From: Streptomyces sp. NA02950
Lineage (GTDB): Bacteria; Actinomycetota; Actinomycetes; Streptomycetales; Streptomycetaceae
Assembly: GCF_013364155.1 (NCBI RefSeq)
Contig: NZ_CP054916.1
Location: 5,763,001 to 5,827,000, forward strand
Reading direction: 5' to 3'
DNA: 64,000 nucleotides
Shown here: piece after piece, positions 16,039-24,892 of the stretch
Layout: each line of letters starts with the position of its first letter
Position numbering within the stretch: position 1 is the stretch's first letter
Position numbers and translations under genes: made by a program
Notes under the pieces: model-generated
The model's database searches: none
The model's input: only the letters and a program-made list of their open reading frames with translations
Told to the model about the DNA's origin: nothing

Positions 16039-16920
16039 CTACTTCACCGCGCCCGCCATCACACCGGCCACGAACTGCCGCTGGAAGGCGAAGAACACCG
16101 CGAGCGGGATCACCATCGACACAAAGGCGCCGGGGCCGAGGATGTCGATGTTGTTGCCGAACTGCCGCACCTGCTGCTGGAGCGCCACCGTGATCGGCGG
16201 GTTGCCGCTGTCCGCGAAGATCAGCGCCACCAGCATGTCGTTCCACACCCACAGGAACTGGAAGATGCCGAGCGAGGCGATGGCCGGGCCGCCCAGCGGC
16301 ATCACGACCCGCAGGAACAGCCGCAGCTCACCGGCGCCGTCCAGCCGCGCCGCCTCCAGCAGCTCCCGGGGGATCTCCGCGAAGAAGTTGCGCAGCAGGA
16401 AGATGGCGAACGGGAGGCCGAAGGCGGTGTGGAAGAGCACCACACCCGTGGTGGTCTGGAAGATGCCGACCTCGCCGAAGAGCTTGGCGACCGGGATCAG
16501 GGCGACCTGCACCGGAACCACCAGCAGGCCGACCACCAGCAGGAACCACCAGTCGCGGCCGGGGAAGTCCATCCAGGCGAAGGCATAGCCCGCCAGCGCC
16601 CCGATCACCACCACCAGCAGCGTGGCGGGAACGGTGATCGCCAGGGTGGTCCACAGCGAATCGGTGATCTGCTGATTGCTCAGCAGCTTGTCGTAGCCGG
16701 AGAAGGTGAGCTGCCCGGGATCGGAGAAGACCTTCCACCATCCGGAGATGTCCACGTCCGCCGGATCCCGCAGGGAGGACAGCAGCAGTCCCGCGGTGGG
16801 CATCAGCCAGAACAGGCCGATCAGCACCAGGGCGACCCGCATCACCCCGCCACCGGCCCGCGCCGCGATCCGCGCGATGAGGGGCTGCTTCGCACTTACG
16901 ACCGTGTCCGCGCTGGTCAT
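16039..16920 (-). CDS. Carbohydrate ABC transporter permease (MalG type)
   Basis: A 293-residue inner-membrane permease with six hydrophobic segments and the MalG-type EAA loop ELLEAARLDGAGELRLFLRVVMP near residues 183-205, which contacts the ATPase. The C-terminal FAFQRQFVAGVMAGAVK is the usual end of CUT1 permeases. Its ATG overlaps the stop of the upstream permease gene by four bases (ATGA). No ATPase gene is in the cluster, so the shared multi-sugar ATPase MsiK probably energises it, as for most Streptomyces CUT1 importers (family knowledge). Substrate unknown. Confidence 0.9.
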   Translation of the reverse strand: MTSADTVVSAKQPLIARIAARAGGGVMRVALVLIGLFWLMPTAGLLLSSLRDPADVDISGWWKVFSDPGQLTFSGYDKLLSNQQITDSLWTTLAITVPATLLVVVIGALAGYAFAWMDFPGRDWWFLLVVGLLVVPVQVALIPVAKLFGEVGIFQTTTGVVLFHTAFGLPFAIFLLRNFFAEIPRELLEAARLDGAGELRLFLRVVMPLGGPAIASLGIFQFLWVWNDMLVALIFADSGNPPITVALQQQVRQFGNNIDILGPGAFVSMVIPLAVFFAFQRQFVAGVMAGAVK

Positions 16921-18284
16921 CGGCGGCTCTCCCTTCGGATGCGGCGGATGTTGATGATCATGACGGGGAGTACCAGCAGCAGCAGAAGCACCGCGATGGC
17001 ACTGCCGAGGCCCTGGTTGACATCGGTTCCGAAGGACGACTGGAACAGCTGGAGCGCCAGTACGTTGGCGTCGTCCTGCGAGGGACCCGGGGCGATGATG
17101 TAGACCAGGTCGAAGATCTTCATCACGTTGATCATCAGCGTGACGACCACGACCGAGAGCACCGGTGCCAGCAGCGGCACCGTGACCCGCCGGAACACCT
17201 GCCATTCGCTCGCACCGTCCATCCGCGCGGCCTCCATCAGCTCACGCGGCACCCCGGCGAGACCCGCCGCGATCAGCACCATCGCGAAGCCCGCCCAGAT
17301 CCAGACGTAGGAACCGATGATGGCCGGGGTGACGAAGGACGGGCCCAGCCAGTCCACCCCGTTGTACGGCTCGGAGAAGTTCCAGGCGGGCAGCCGCAGT
17401 CGGGCCCCCTCGGCCTTGGCCGGAAGGGAGTACGTCCCGTCCGCAGCGGTGGTCGTCTTCGCCACCACCTTGCCGTCCTTGACCGCCTCGATCCTGAGGT
17501 CGGCCATCGCCTTCTCGCCCTTGTCGATGACGCCCTGCTCACCCCGGCCGCCCCGGGTGAAGTCGAACCAGACCGTGCCGGTGACCTTCCGGGCCTCGGG
17601 CTCGGCCGCCTTGGCCGGCTGGGCGCCACTGATGTCGTCCCGTTTGGCGGCCACCAGCGGAATCGAGGCCGGGGAGCCGAGCTTCGCGGTCGCCCCGGTG
17701 GTGTACGCCCCGCCGGAGGACTCGGTCAGCCCGGCGTCCGGACGGGGGTGGGCGCCGGGGAACGGCGGCGACTCGGTGAACGAGTCGTGCACGCTCACCC
17801 ACATGGCATTGGCCACGCCCTTGTCCGGGTCCTGCTCGTAGACCAGCCGGAAGATGATGCCCGCCGCCAGCATCGAGATCGCCATCGGCATGAAGACGAT
17901 CAGCTTGAAGGCGGTGGCCCAGCGCACCCGTTCGGTGAGCACGGCGAAGATCAGGCCGAGGGCGGTGGAGACGGTGGGGGCCAAGATGAGCCAGATGACG
18001 TTGTTCTTGATCGCCGTCTTGGTCGCGTCGTCGGAGAACATCTCCTGGTAGTTGTCCAGGCCGACGAAGCCGTTGCCGCTCGCGTCGAAGAAGCTGCGGT
18101 AGACGGAGTAGCCGATCGGATAGACGACGAGCGCGCCGAGCAGGGCCAGCGCGGGCAGCAGGAACACCGCGGCCAGCCACGGCCGGGTGCCCAGGACGCT
18201 CTTCTTCCTTTTCCCGGCTTCAGCCGGTGGTACGGACGGTGCCCGGCCAGGCGTGGCCGCGCCGTCCGCTGTCGCGGTCGACAT
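16917..18284 (-). CDS. Carbohydrate ABC transporter permease (MalF type) with large extracytoplasmic insert
   Basis: A 455-residue permease. Transmembrane segments at about 38-60, 92-115 and 125-148 are followed by a soluble stretch of some 160 residues (about 150-312) before the permease core resumes (ITPA-like GPSFVTPAIIGSYVWIWAG near 312) with the EAA loop ELMEAARMDGASEWQVF near 350. Ordinary actinomycete CUT1 permeases are about 300 residues. The insert contains a beta-sandwich-like piece, VTGTVWFDFTRGG ... ADGTYSLPAKAEG, resembling carboxypeptidase-regulatory or SdrD-B type repeats. It should face outward and could contact the binding protein or substrate, as the large MalF P2 loop does in E. 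coli. Confidence 0.87.
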   Translation of the reverse strand: MSTATADGAATPGRAPSVPPAEAGKRKKSVLGTRPWLAAVFLLPALALLGALVVYPIGYSVYRSFFDASGNGFVGLDNYQEMFSDDATKTAIKNNVIWLILAPTVSTALGLIFAVLTERVRWATAFKLIVFMPMAISMLAAGIIFRLVYEQDPDKGVANAMWVSVHDSFTESPPFPGAHPRPDAGLTESSGGAYTTGATAKLGSPASIPLVAAKRDDISGAQPAKAAEPEARKVTGTVWFDFTRGGRGEQGVIDKGEKAMADLRIEAVKDGKVVAKTTTAADGTYSLPAKAEGARLRLPAWNFSEPYNGVDWLGPSFVTPAIIGSYVWIWAGFAMVLIAAGLAGVPRELMEAARMDGASEWQVFRRVTVPLLAPVLSVVVVTLMINVMKIFDLVYIIAPGPSQDDANVLALQLFQSSFGTDVNQGLGSAIAVLLLLLVLPVMIINIRRIRRESRR

Positions 18285-18308
18285 GATGTGGATCTCCCGG
18301 TCGGGTCG

Positions 18309-19667
18309 TCAGTTCTGGTACGCCTTGGCCGCGTCGGCCTCCAGCTGGCGCTGGATGCCTTTGACGTTCCTCGGGTTCTTGAGGAAGTCCTGGAGCGCTT
18401 TCCACTCGCCCTGGGCCGGCTTTCCGCCGAAGGAGGCCGGAGCCTGGTCGGACATGTCGAACCGGAAGTCGTTGCCCGCCGAGACCAGCGCCTTGGCGAT
18501 GTCGCGCAGTGGCGCGTTGGGGTAGGCGCTGAGGTCGAGGGACTTGTTCGCCGAGATGAAGCCGCCGGAACTCGCCCAGATATGGGCCGCGTCGGGCGAG
18601 GCCAGAAAGGTCAGCAGCGCCTGCGACGCCTTGCTCCGCTTCAGCGCCACGGCCGCGTCGCCACCGGTGACCACCGGAGGCTTCTCGCCCACCGCGGGGA
18701 ACGGGAACACCTTGGCGTCGCCGTCGAGCTCCGCACCCGCGTCGGCCACGTTGGCCGCGACGAAGTCGCCTTCGAAGACCATGCCCGCGTCCGGCTCGGC
18801 GGCGTTGCCGAAGGTCTTGGTGACCGAGTCCGGGAACGCGGTGTGCAGCGCGCCGTCCCTGCCGCCCGCGAGCAGCCCCTTGGTGCCCCACAGCTCGGCC
18901 AGCGTGGTCAGCGCCTCGGTGACGGACGGATCGGTCCACTTGATCTTGTGCTGGGCGAGCTGGTCGTACTTCTCCGGACCCGCCTGGGAGAGATAGACGT
19001 TCTCGAACCAGTCGGTGAGCGTCCAGCCGTCCTGACCGCCGACGGAGATCGCGTCGGTGCCGGAGTCGGACACCAGCTGGGCCTGTGCGAGGAAGTCCTT
19101 CCAGGTCTTCGGCTCCTTCGCGCCCGCGTAGTCGAACGCCGAGGTGTTGTACCAGACCAGGGACTTGTTGCTGGCCTTGAAGTACACCCCGTACTGGGTG
19201 CCCTTCCAGGCGCCCAGATCGCGCCAGCCCTTCGCGAAGTTCTTCTTCAGCTGCGCCTCGGTGGCCGCGTCGACCGGCTTGGCCCAGCCCTTCTTCGCGA
19301 ACTCGCGGAGCACCCCGACCTGTCCGACCATCGCCACATCGGGCGGTGCGCCACCGGCGACCTTCGAGCCGACGAAGGCCGACATGTCGTCGCCGCTGGG
19401 CACGAAGGACACCTTGGCCCCGGTGCGCTTCTCGAACTCCTTCAGAACCTTGGTGAAATTCTCCTGTTCGGTACCCGTCCACACCGCGGTGACCTGGAGC
19501 TTCTGGCCCTTCAGGCTGGGCAGCTTCACCGTGACCGGCGGCGGACTGCCGCCTGCCGTGTCCCCGTCGTCGCCGCCGCAGCCCGCGGCGGTGAGTGTGA
19601 GCGCTCCCACCGACAGCAGGGCCACCGCGGCCCGTGTCAAACGCTTCGTCCGAAGCGATTCGTGCAT
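18309..19667 (-). CDS. Extracellular sugar-binding lipoprotein of ABC importer
   Basis: A 452-residue CUT1 solute-binding protein. The signal peptide (KRLTRAAVALLSVGALTLT) ends in a lipobox with the cysteine at about residue 30 (TAAGCGG), so it is a lipoprotein on the outer face of the membrane. Downstream are family features such as LQVTAVWTGTEQENFTKVL, GGAPPDVAMVGQVG and FFPFPA-like VFPFPAVGEK; the C-terminus LEADAAKAYQN is typical. It is the first gene of the minus-strand operon with the two permeases, 24 bases before the first. The sugar bound cannot be told from sequence. Confidence 0.9.
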   Translation of the reverse strand: MHESLRTKRLTRAAVALLSVGALTLTAAGCGGDDGDTAGGSPPPVTVKLPSLKGQKLQVTAVWTGTEQENFTKVLKEFEKRTGAKVSFVPSGDDMSAFVGSKVAGGAPPDVAMVGQVGVLREFAKKGWAKPVDAATEAQLKKNFAKGWRDLGAWKGTQYGVYFKASNKSLVWYNTSAFDYAGAKEPKTWKDFLAQAQLVSDSGTDAISVGGQDGWTLTDWFENVYLSQAGPEKYDQLAQHKIKWTDPSVTEALTTLAELWGTKGLLAGGRDGALHTAFPDSVTKTFGNAAEPDAGMVFEGDFVAANVADAGAELDGDAKVFPFPAVGEKPPVVTGGDAAVALKRSKASQALLTFLASPDAAHIWASSGGFISANKSLDLSAYPNAPLRDIAKALVSAGNDFRFDMSDQAPASFGGKPAQGEWKALQDFLKNPRNVKGIQRQLEADAAKAYQN

Positions 19668-19761
19668 CCCCGTGTTCCCTCCGATGCCGACCGCCCCCGT
19701 GCGGCCGTGTCCCGTGCGTCAGTCCTACGCCCCGTAACCGAACGTCGCAATACCGCTTTCG

Positions 19762-19799
19762 GCGTCAACTCGCGTCAACTCATCGATCGTGACCACGAT
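19762..19799. promoter_or_regulatory. Candidate operator/promoter region of the sugar importer operon
   Basis: About 95-130 bases upstream of the binding-protein gene are a direct repeat of GCGTCAACTC (19762-19781) and a palindrome ATCGTG-AC-CACGAT (19786-19799). Such elements suit a LacI- or ROK-type sugar repressor, but no regulator gene is adjacent and no -35/-10 pair was assigned. Confidence 0.35.
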
Positions 19800-19932
19800 G
19801 TGATGAATAGTCAGACAGGAGTCGGGAGGGAACGGGGCAGGGGGGTCAGAGGGGAGGATGGGAAGATCGACTCGGAAAGCCGGTCAGGAGCGGAAAGCCG
19901 GTCGGGAACGGTCGGGAACGGGTCGGGAACGG

Positions 19933-22900
19933 TCAGATCAGCGCGGGCGCGGTGGACGCGTCCGCCGACTGGGCGGCGCGTTGGAGCGCACTGGCCAGCA
20001 GCGCCAAGTCCGTTGGTCCGTTGCCCAGTTCGCGCAGCGGCCGCCGGGTCGGCGGATCACCCATCCGCTCCCATTCGAGCGGCACCACGGTGGGCCGCTG
20101 GGTCGCGGTCCGCGGTATCCGTCCGGTCACCCGCCCCGCCTGGAACGGGGTCGCCAGCCCGCCCCCGGGGCCGAACAGCCGGCCCCGGCCGGGGGTGTGC
20201 TCGCCCGGCGAGGCGGCGGTGGCGGAGGCGGCTGTCGTCACGGTGGGTGTTGCTGGGGCGGTGGGGCCGGAGGGGGTGCCGGACGCGTCGGGTGGTTCCG
20301 CGGCGTCCAGGGCGAGGGGCAGGGACTCCAGGGAGACCCGCAGCCCGGCGCGCTCGACCACCGCCGTCTCCGCCGTACGCTCCGGCCGCCCCGAGGCCGC
20401 CACCAGATGCACCCCGAGCCGGGCCCCGTCCCGTGCGACGGCCTCCAACGCCCGGACCACCGACCCGGCGGCCGGTCGCCCGGGGCTGCCGAGCGCGGGG
20501 GCGACCAGCGCGTCGTAGTCGTCGACGAGCACGACGAGCCGCGGCAGCGGGCGATACCCGGCGAGGGCGCCGGGGGCCGCCTGCCGCTGCCCGTGCGGTC
20601 CGTACTGCTCGCGCTGGGCGCGCAGATTGAGGGTGCGCGAGGTGTCGCCGGACGGCGGATCGACATCCCCGGGCGCGCGGGGCGCCACCACCCGGGCCCC
20701 CCGGTCGCCGGAGGCCGCGTACGAGCCGGAGCCCCCGCCCCGGCCCGGACCACCGGTGGCCGAGCGGGCGGGGGTGTGCGGGTCGGTGCCGGACCGGTGG
20801 GTGGCGTGACCGCCGGGGCCGGGCCCGCCGGTGGCGTGACCGCCGGTCGCTTGGTTCTCGGTGTTCGGCTGGCCGGTGGTGCGTCCGCCGGATTCCGTGC
20901 CGGTGGTGTGGCCGCCGGTGGCGCGACCGCCGGTGGCCGGGCGCTCGGTGTTCGGGTGGCCGGGGTTGCGCCCGTCGGATTCGGTGCCGCCGACCGCGGG
21001 CCTGCCGGTGGTGTGGCCGCCGGTGTTCGACCCGCCGGTGGTGTGGCCGCCGGTGGCCGGGCGCTGGGTGTTCGGCCGGCCGGTTGCGGATTGGCCGGTG
21101 GTGTGGCCGCCGGAGTCCGACCGGCCGCTGGGCTGGCCACCTATGGGCTGCGCACCGGTGGTGCGCCCACCCGATTCCGTACCGCCGGTCGCGGGCCTGC
21201 CCGGAGTGTGCGCACCCGTGGCGGACCGGCCAGTGGAGCCACTGCCGGTGGCCTGCGCGCCGATGACCGGGCCGCCGGAGACCGATCGGCCTGTGGGCTG
21301 CGTGCCGCCCGCCCCCGGACCGCCGCCTTCCGCCAGGCCGTCGGGGCCCCCGGGGCGGTCGGTGTGCCAGGTGGTGAAGTCCTGGGGGCCCAGCAGTTCG
21401 GCGCGGCGCTTGAGCTCCGAGCTGAGCGCCTGCGCGAACTCCCGCATCCGCACCGGGTCGGACGCCGCCAGATACGTCGAGACGTGCGGCAGGTCCGTGC
21501 ACACCCGCAGCCCCTCGCCGCCGCCCCCGGTGCCTCCACCGCCCCCGGACCCGGCGCCCGCGCCGTCGACCAGCACCAGCTCCAGCCGGTCAGGCCGCTC
21601 GGCGGCCGCGAGCGAGGCGGCCAGCGACCGCAGCAGTTCCGTCTTGCCGGTGCCCGCCGCGCCGTCGACCGCCAGATGCGGGCCGTCGGCGGCCAGATCG
21701 ACCGCCAGCGGGCCGTGCGGCCCGGCGCCGAGCACCGCCTGCGCCCGGCCGCCCGCCGGGACCTCGTCGGCCGCCGCGGCCCAGCGCGCCAGCAGCGACG
21801 CGGGCGTGGCCCGGGCGAGCCCCAACTCGTCCAGCAGCCGGGCCTTGTCCGGCAGCGGGGTGGTCGGCAGTCGCCCGGGACCGTCCGTACCGCCCTGTGC
21901 GGAGGCGGCCAGGCGCAGTGGAGCGAGCGCCCGCGCGAACCGCTCGGCCCACGCCCCCGATACCGCGTCCACGGTCACGGCCGTGGTGGACCCGGCCGAG
22001 CCCGTCGGCCCGCGGGTGCCGAACGGGTCGCCGCCGATGGGCTGGTGGATGTCGTCGCGGTGCACGATCTGCAGTCCCGTGGCCACATCACCGCTCAGCA
22101 GCGCGGCCACTCCGCAGGCCGCGAAGGCCGTGGACGTCGAGCGCGCGGTCTCGTAGCTCCGCGGCAGCGGGGACGCCGGCGAGGCGGCCGGGGCCTCGGC
22201 CAGACACACCAGATGGATTCCGGCGGCCTGGCCACCGGTGGCCAGGTTCGCGAGCGTCTCGCGCAGCGAGGCCGGTCCGGGGTCGCCGTCCACGAGCACC
22301 ACCGTGTACGGCCCGGAGTGGCGGGCCGCGGCCGAGGCCACGGCGGCGGGGGGAGCGGTGGCCCACGACGGGCCGAGCGGCCCGTCCTCCAGCCGCCGCG
22401 CCAACTCGGCCGCGCGCGCCGCCGCCTGCTCGGTGTCGTAGGCCAGCAGCAACCGGCAGTCCTGCCCGCGCAGCGGGCGCACCTGCGGCAGCCAGCCCAG
22501 CCATGACCACTCGGCGAGCCGCTGCTCGACGGTACGGGCGCGGTCCGTACTGATCAGGACGATCTCCAGCGCGGAGGGCGAGTGCAGCGCCGCGAGCTGC
22601 GCCACCACCGACCGGGCGAGCCCGGCCAGCCGGGCGCGCGGCCCGGCCAGGCCCAGCGAACCGGCCTGCCGCAGCGGGATGGTGACGGGGGCGGCGGGCA
22701 GCAGCCCGCCCTCGGCCGTCAGCCGGTCGGCCGAGCCGAGCCGCACGGTGAGCGCGTCCGGATGGTCCGGGCCGCGCTCCCACAGCCGCGGTCCGGGGCC
22801 GAGCGCGGTCATCAGCACGGCGGCGGGATCCGGCCACCGCAGCTGCAGCGCTTCCGCCTCGGCCGCCGCCCGCTCCGCCGCGCCGCGCGCGTCACCGTCG

Positions 22901-24291
22901 TCACGCTCTTCGGCCCGCTCACCCTTCCCGGCGGCGAACTGCCGTACCCAGGCTCCTATTCCGCGCCGCCGGGGCTGCGCCCCGGGAACGTCGAAGGTGT
23001 ACGCGCGCGGATGCGCATGCGTCCCGTCCAGCCGGCCGCCGGCCGGCCGGGAACCCCCGCCCTCCCGGCCGGACCCGGACCCGCCCGCGCGGCCCGCCTC
23101 GGCTTCCGACCGCCCGTCGCGGCCGGGGCGCGAGCCGGTTTCGTCGTACGACGCGCTGCCGTGGGAGGCGCCGTACGACGCGCCGTCGCGCGCTGTGGGG
23201 CCGTCATATGTCGCGCTGCCGTGCCCCCGGTGGGCACCGGGTGAGGGGCCGTCGGCCGATCGGCCGGAGCCGCCCGCGGGGGCACCGGAGCCCCACCCCG
23301 GCTCGCCGGGGTGCGCGTGGCGTTCGTCACGTCGGGCGGGGGGGCCCGGTTCATGGGTGGTGTGGCGGACGTCATGCTCTCCGCCGCGCCCGCCGCCGTC
23401 ACCGTCCGTGACCGGGACCCACCCCATGCCGGGGTGGCGAGTGGGGGGCGTCCATGAGCCCTCGGCGGAGTGGGTGGCGCCGCCGTACGGAACGCCGGTC
23501 CAGGGTCCCTCCGCGTGGCCGAGCGCCCCGGTGTCCGGCCGCGGCGCGATCCGCAGATGGCCCTCGCCGTCCGGGTGGGCGGGGAGCCGGGGCGGGGCCG
23601 AGGGGGCCGCGCCGGGCGTCCGCAGCCGCAGCGCGGACTCCCCGATGCGCAGCAGCGCCCCCGGCGTCAGCGGCACCGGATGGGTGCCGACGGGGGCGCC
23701 GTCGGCCGCCGTGCCGTTGGTCGAGCCGAGGTCGGCGACGGTCACCCGGCCGTCCTCGGCGACCGTCACCGCGCAGTGCAGCCGGGAGACGTCGGGGTCG
23801 TCGAGCGGGACGTCCGCGTCAGCGGAGCGGCCGACGCGGACCTGGCCGCCGTGGAGCAGATGGACCCCGCCCGCGTCGGGTCCGGCGACCACGTCCAGAT
23901 GGACCGCGGCCTCGGCGACGGCCGCCTCGGGCAGCCCGGGGGAGCCCGCGTACGCCGGGGAGCGGTCGGGGTCGGCCGGGGCGTGCAGGGAGAGCACCGC
24001 GCCGTCCACCAGTGGCGGCTCGCCGAGCGCGCAGCGCTGCGGGTCCAGCCGCTCGGTCCCGGCGTACAGCACGACAGTCCCGCCGCCCGCACCACCCCCG
24101 CCCGCGCCCGCCTCGCTCCCGGCCGCGGCCACCGCCGTGGCCAGACCGCTCGCCACCGAGGCGAGGGCCGTGCCGACCGGGGCGGTCACCAGCACGTCCA
24201 CGGCGCACACCGGCGCGTGCGCGGCGGTCGGATGGCCGGAACGGCCCGGGTGGGCGCTGCGCGGCCCGAGGACGGTCAGCCGAATCTGCAT
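19933..24291 (-). CDS. FHA domain plus FtsK/SpoIIIE (EssC-like) ATPase domain protein
   Basis: A 1452-residue protein from the ATG at 24289-24291. In order: a small N-terminal domain (1-130); an FHA domain at about 150-235 with VRVGRSADADVPLDDPDVSRLHC-type GR, S, H and the NGT of LGSTNGT; a low-complexity Gly/His/Pro stretch (240-420); FtsK-like modules, with a P-loop DGAAGTGKTELL near 880 and a Walker B-like LVVLVDDYDALV near 1253. Between the two Walker motifs lies a repetitive Thr-Gly-Gly/His/Arg-rich insert (about 997-1184). EssC-like proteins drive type VII secretion, but no WXG100 or EccB-E gene is in view. FHA domains bind phosphothreonine; two Ser/Thr kinases are encoded divergently next door, so it may be their substrate or reader. 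Cytoplasmic, no clear membrane segment. Confidence 0.8.
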   Translation of the reverse strand: MQIRLTVLGPRSAHPGRSGHPTAAHAPVCAVDVLVTAPVGTALASVASGLATAVAAAGSEAGAGGGGAGGGTVVLYAGTERLDPQRCALGEPPLVDGAVLSLHAPADPDRSPAYAGSPGLPEAAVAEAAVHLDVVAGPDAGGVHLLHGGQVRVGRSADADVPLDDPDVSRLHCAVTVAEDGRVTVADLGSTNGTAADGAPVGTHPVPLTPGALLRIGESALRLRTPGAAPSAPPRLPAHPDGEGHLRIAPRPDTGALGHAEGPWTGVPYGGATHSAEGSWTPPTRHPGMGWVPVTDGDGGGRGGEHDVRHTTHEPGPPARRDERHAHPGEPGWGSGAPAGGSGRSADGPSPGAHRGHGSATYDGPTARDGASYGASHGSASYDETGSRPGRDGRSEAEAGRAGGSGSGREGGGSRPAGGRLDGTHAHPRAYTFDVPGAQPRRRGIGAWVRQFAAGKGERAEERDDGDARGAAERAAAEAEALQLRWPDPAAVLMTALGPGPRLWERGPDHPDALTVRLGSADRLTAEGGLLPAAPVTIPLRQAGSLGLAGPRARLAGLARSVVAQLAALHSPSALEIVLISTDRARTVEQRLAEWSWLGWLPQVRPLRGQDCRLLLAYDTEQAAARAAELARRLEDGPLGPSWATAPPAAVASAAARHSGPYTVVLVDGDPGPASLRETLANLATGGQAAGIHLVCLAEAPAASPASPLPRSYETARSTSTAFAACGVAALLSGDVATGLQIVHRDDIHQPIGGDPFGTRGPTGSAGSTTAVTVDAVSGAWAERFARALAPLRLAASAQGGTDGPGRLPTTPLPDKARLLDELGLARATPASLLARWAAAADEVPAGGRAQAVLGAGPHGPLAVDLAADGPHLAVDGAAGTGKTELLRSLAASLAAAERPDRLELVLVDGAGAGSGGGGGTGGGGEGLRVCTDLPHVSTYLAASDPVRMREFAQALSSELKRRAELLGPQDFTTWHTDRPGGPDGLAEGGGPGAGGTQPTGRSVSGGPVIGAQATGSGSTGRSATGAHTPGRPATGGTESGGRTTGAQPIGGQPSGRSDSGGHTTGQSATGRPNTQRPATGGHTTGGSNTGGHTTGRPAVGGTESDGRNPGHPNTERPATGGRATGGHTTGTESGGRTTGQPNTENQATGGHATGGPGPGGHATHRSGTDPHTPARSATGGPGRGGGSGSYAASGDRGARVVAPRAPGDVDPPSGDTSRTLNLRAQREQYGPHGQRQAAPGALAGYRPLPRLVVLVDDYDALVAPALGSPGRPAAGSVVRALEAVARDGARLGVHLVAASGRPERTAETAVVERAGLRVSLESLPLALDAAEPPDASGTPSGPTAPATPTVTTAASATAASPGEHTPGRGRLFGPGGGLATPFQAGRVTGRIPRTATQRPTVVPLEWERMGDPPTRRPLRELGNGPTDLALLASALQRAAQSADASTAPALI
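20740..21300. repeat. Degenerate coding repeat inside the FHA-FtsK gene
   Basis: On the plus strand the motif CCGGTGGTGTGGCCGCCGGT and variants recurs many times at irregular 24-60-base spacing. In the minus-strand protein it encodes imperfect GGHTTG, GRPATGG, GGTESGGRTTG units. This is a slippage-prone low-complexity tract within the ATPase part of the gene. Confidence 0.75.
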
Positions 24292-24892
24292 ACCGTCAAC
24301 GGTCCCTTCTGTCCGGGGGGCCGGGCAGGGGTGCCAAGCCCCACCTCCGCCCCCAGGCCCTTCGGCACGTACAGGTCCGTACGGGGTCGTACGGGTCACG
24401 GAGCGTGAGCCCCCCGCCGCTCGGCGCTTCCGTGCTGCGTGCATCCTCGCACCTGCCGCTGACACTTCGCCCGCCGCCCGGCATTACATGATCTTGATTG
24501 GTCGGCTGGTCGGCCGAAAGTGGTTGATTGCGACCGGATCGGCCGTGGTCGAGACGGGCCGCGGTACAAGACGTACCGCCCGTGGCAACCAACTGTCCGG
24601 ATCGCGCGTCTTCCCCCCGAGCCCCGCGAGGTGCCCCGCGAGTGAGGTGTCCCCAGGGGACGAGGAGGTGACAGGAGAGAACAGGAGGGGTACGGGGGAG
24701 ACGACTCCCGTCCACTCCACTCGTGTGGTGATCAGTACGGACGCTCACGCGTCCCCATTACAGTGGGGCGGACGAGTACCACTGAGCAGTACAAGCGGTG
24801 CGACACATCGTGCCGCGTACGACGCAAGCGATGTACGACGCAGGCGATGTAACGACGCAAGCGATGAAGACCACGATCAGGGAGCGCATGAC
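24292..24892. promoter_or_regulatory. 601-base divergent intergenic region with 16-base direct repeats
   Basis: It separates the FHA-FtsK gene (minus) from pkaA (plus) and must hold both promoters. Immediately upstream of pkaA are three tandem copies of a 16/17-base unit, GTACGACGCAAGCGAT (24817-24832, 24833-24848, 24849-24865), the second with one change and the third with one extra base. A small hairpin GCGGTAC-AAGAC-GTACCGC lies near 24562. No gene is apparent. Confidence 0.5.

Noticed and set aside
17748..20630. A 960-residue plus-strand ORF
   Set aside because: Antisense to the sugar permease, binding-protein and FHA genes; its composition is that of a shadow frame.
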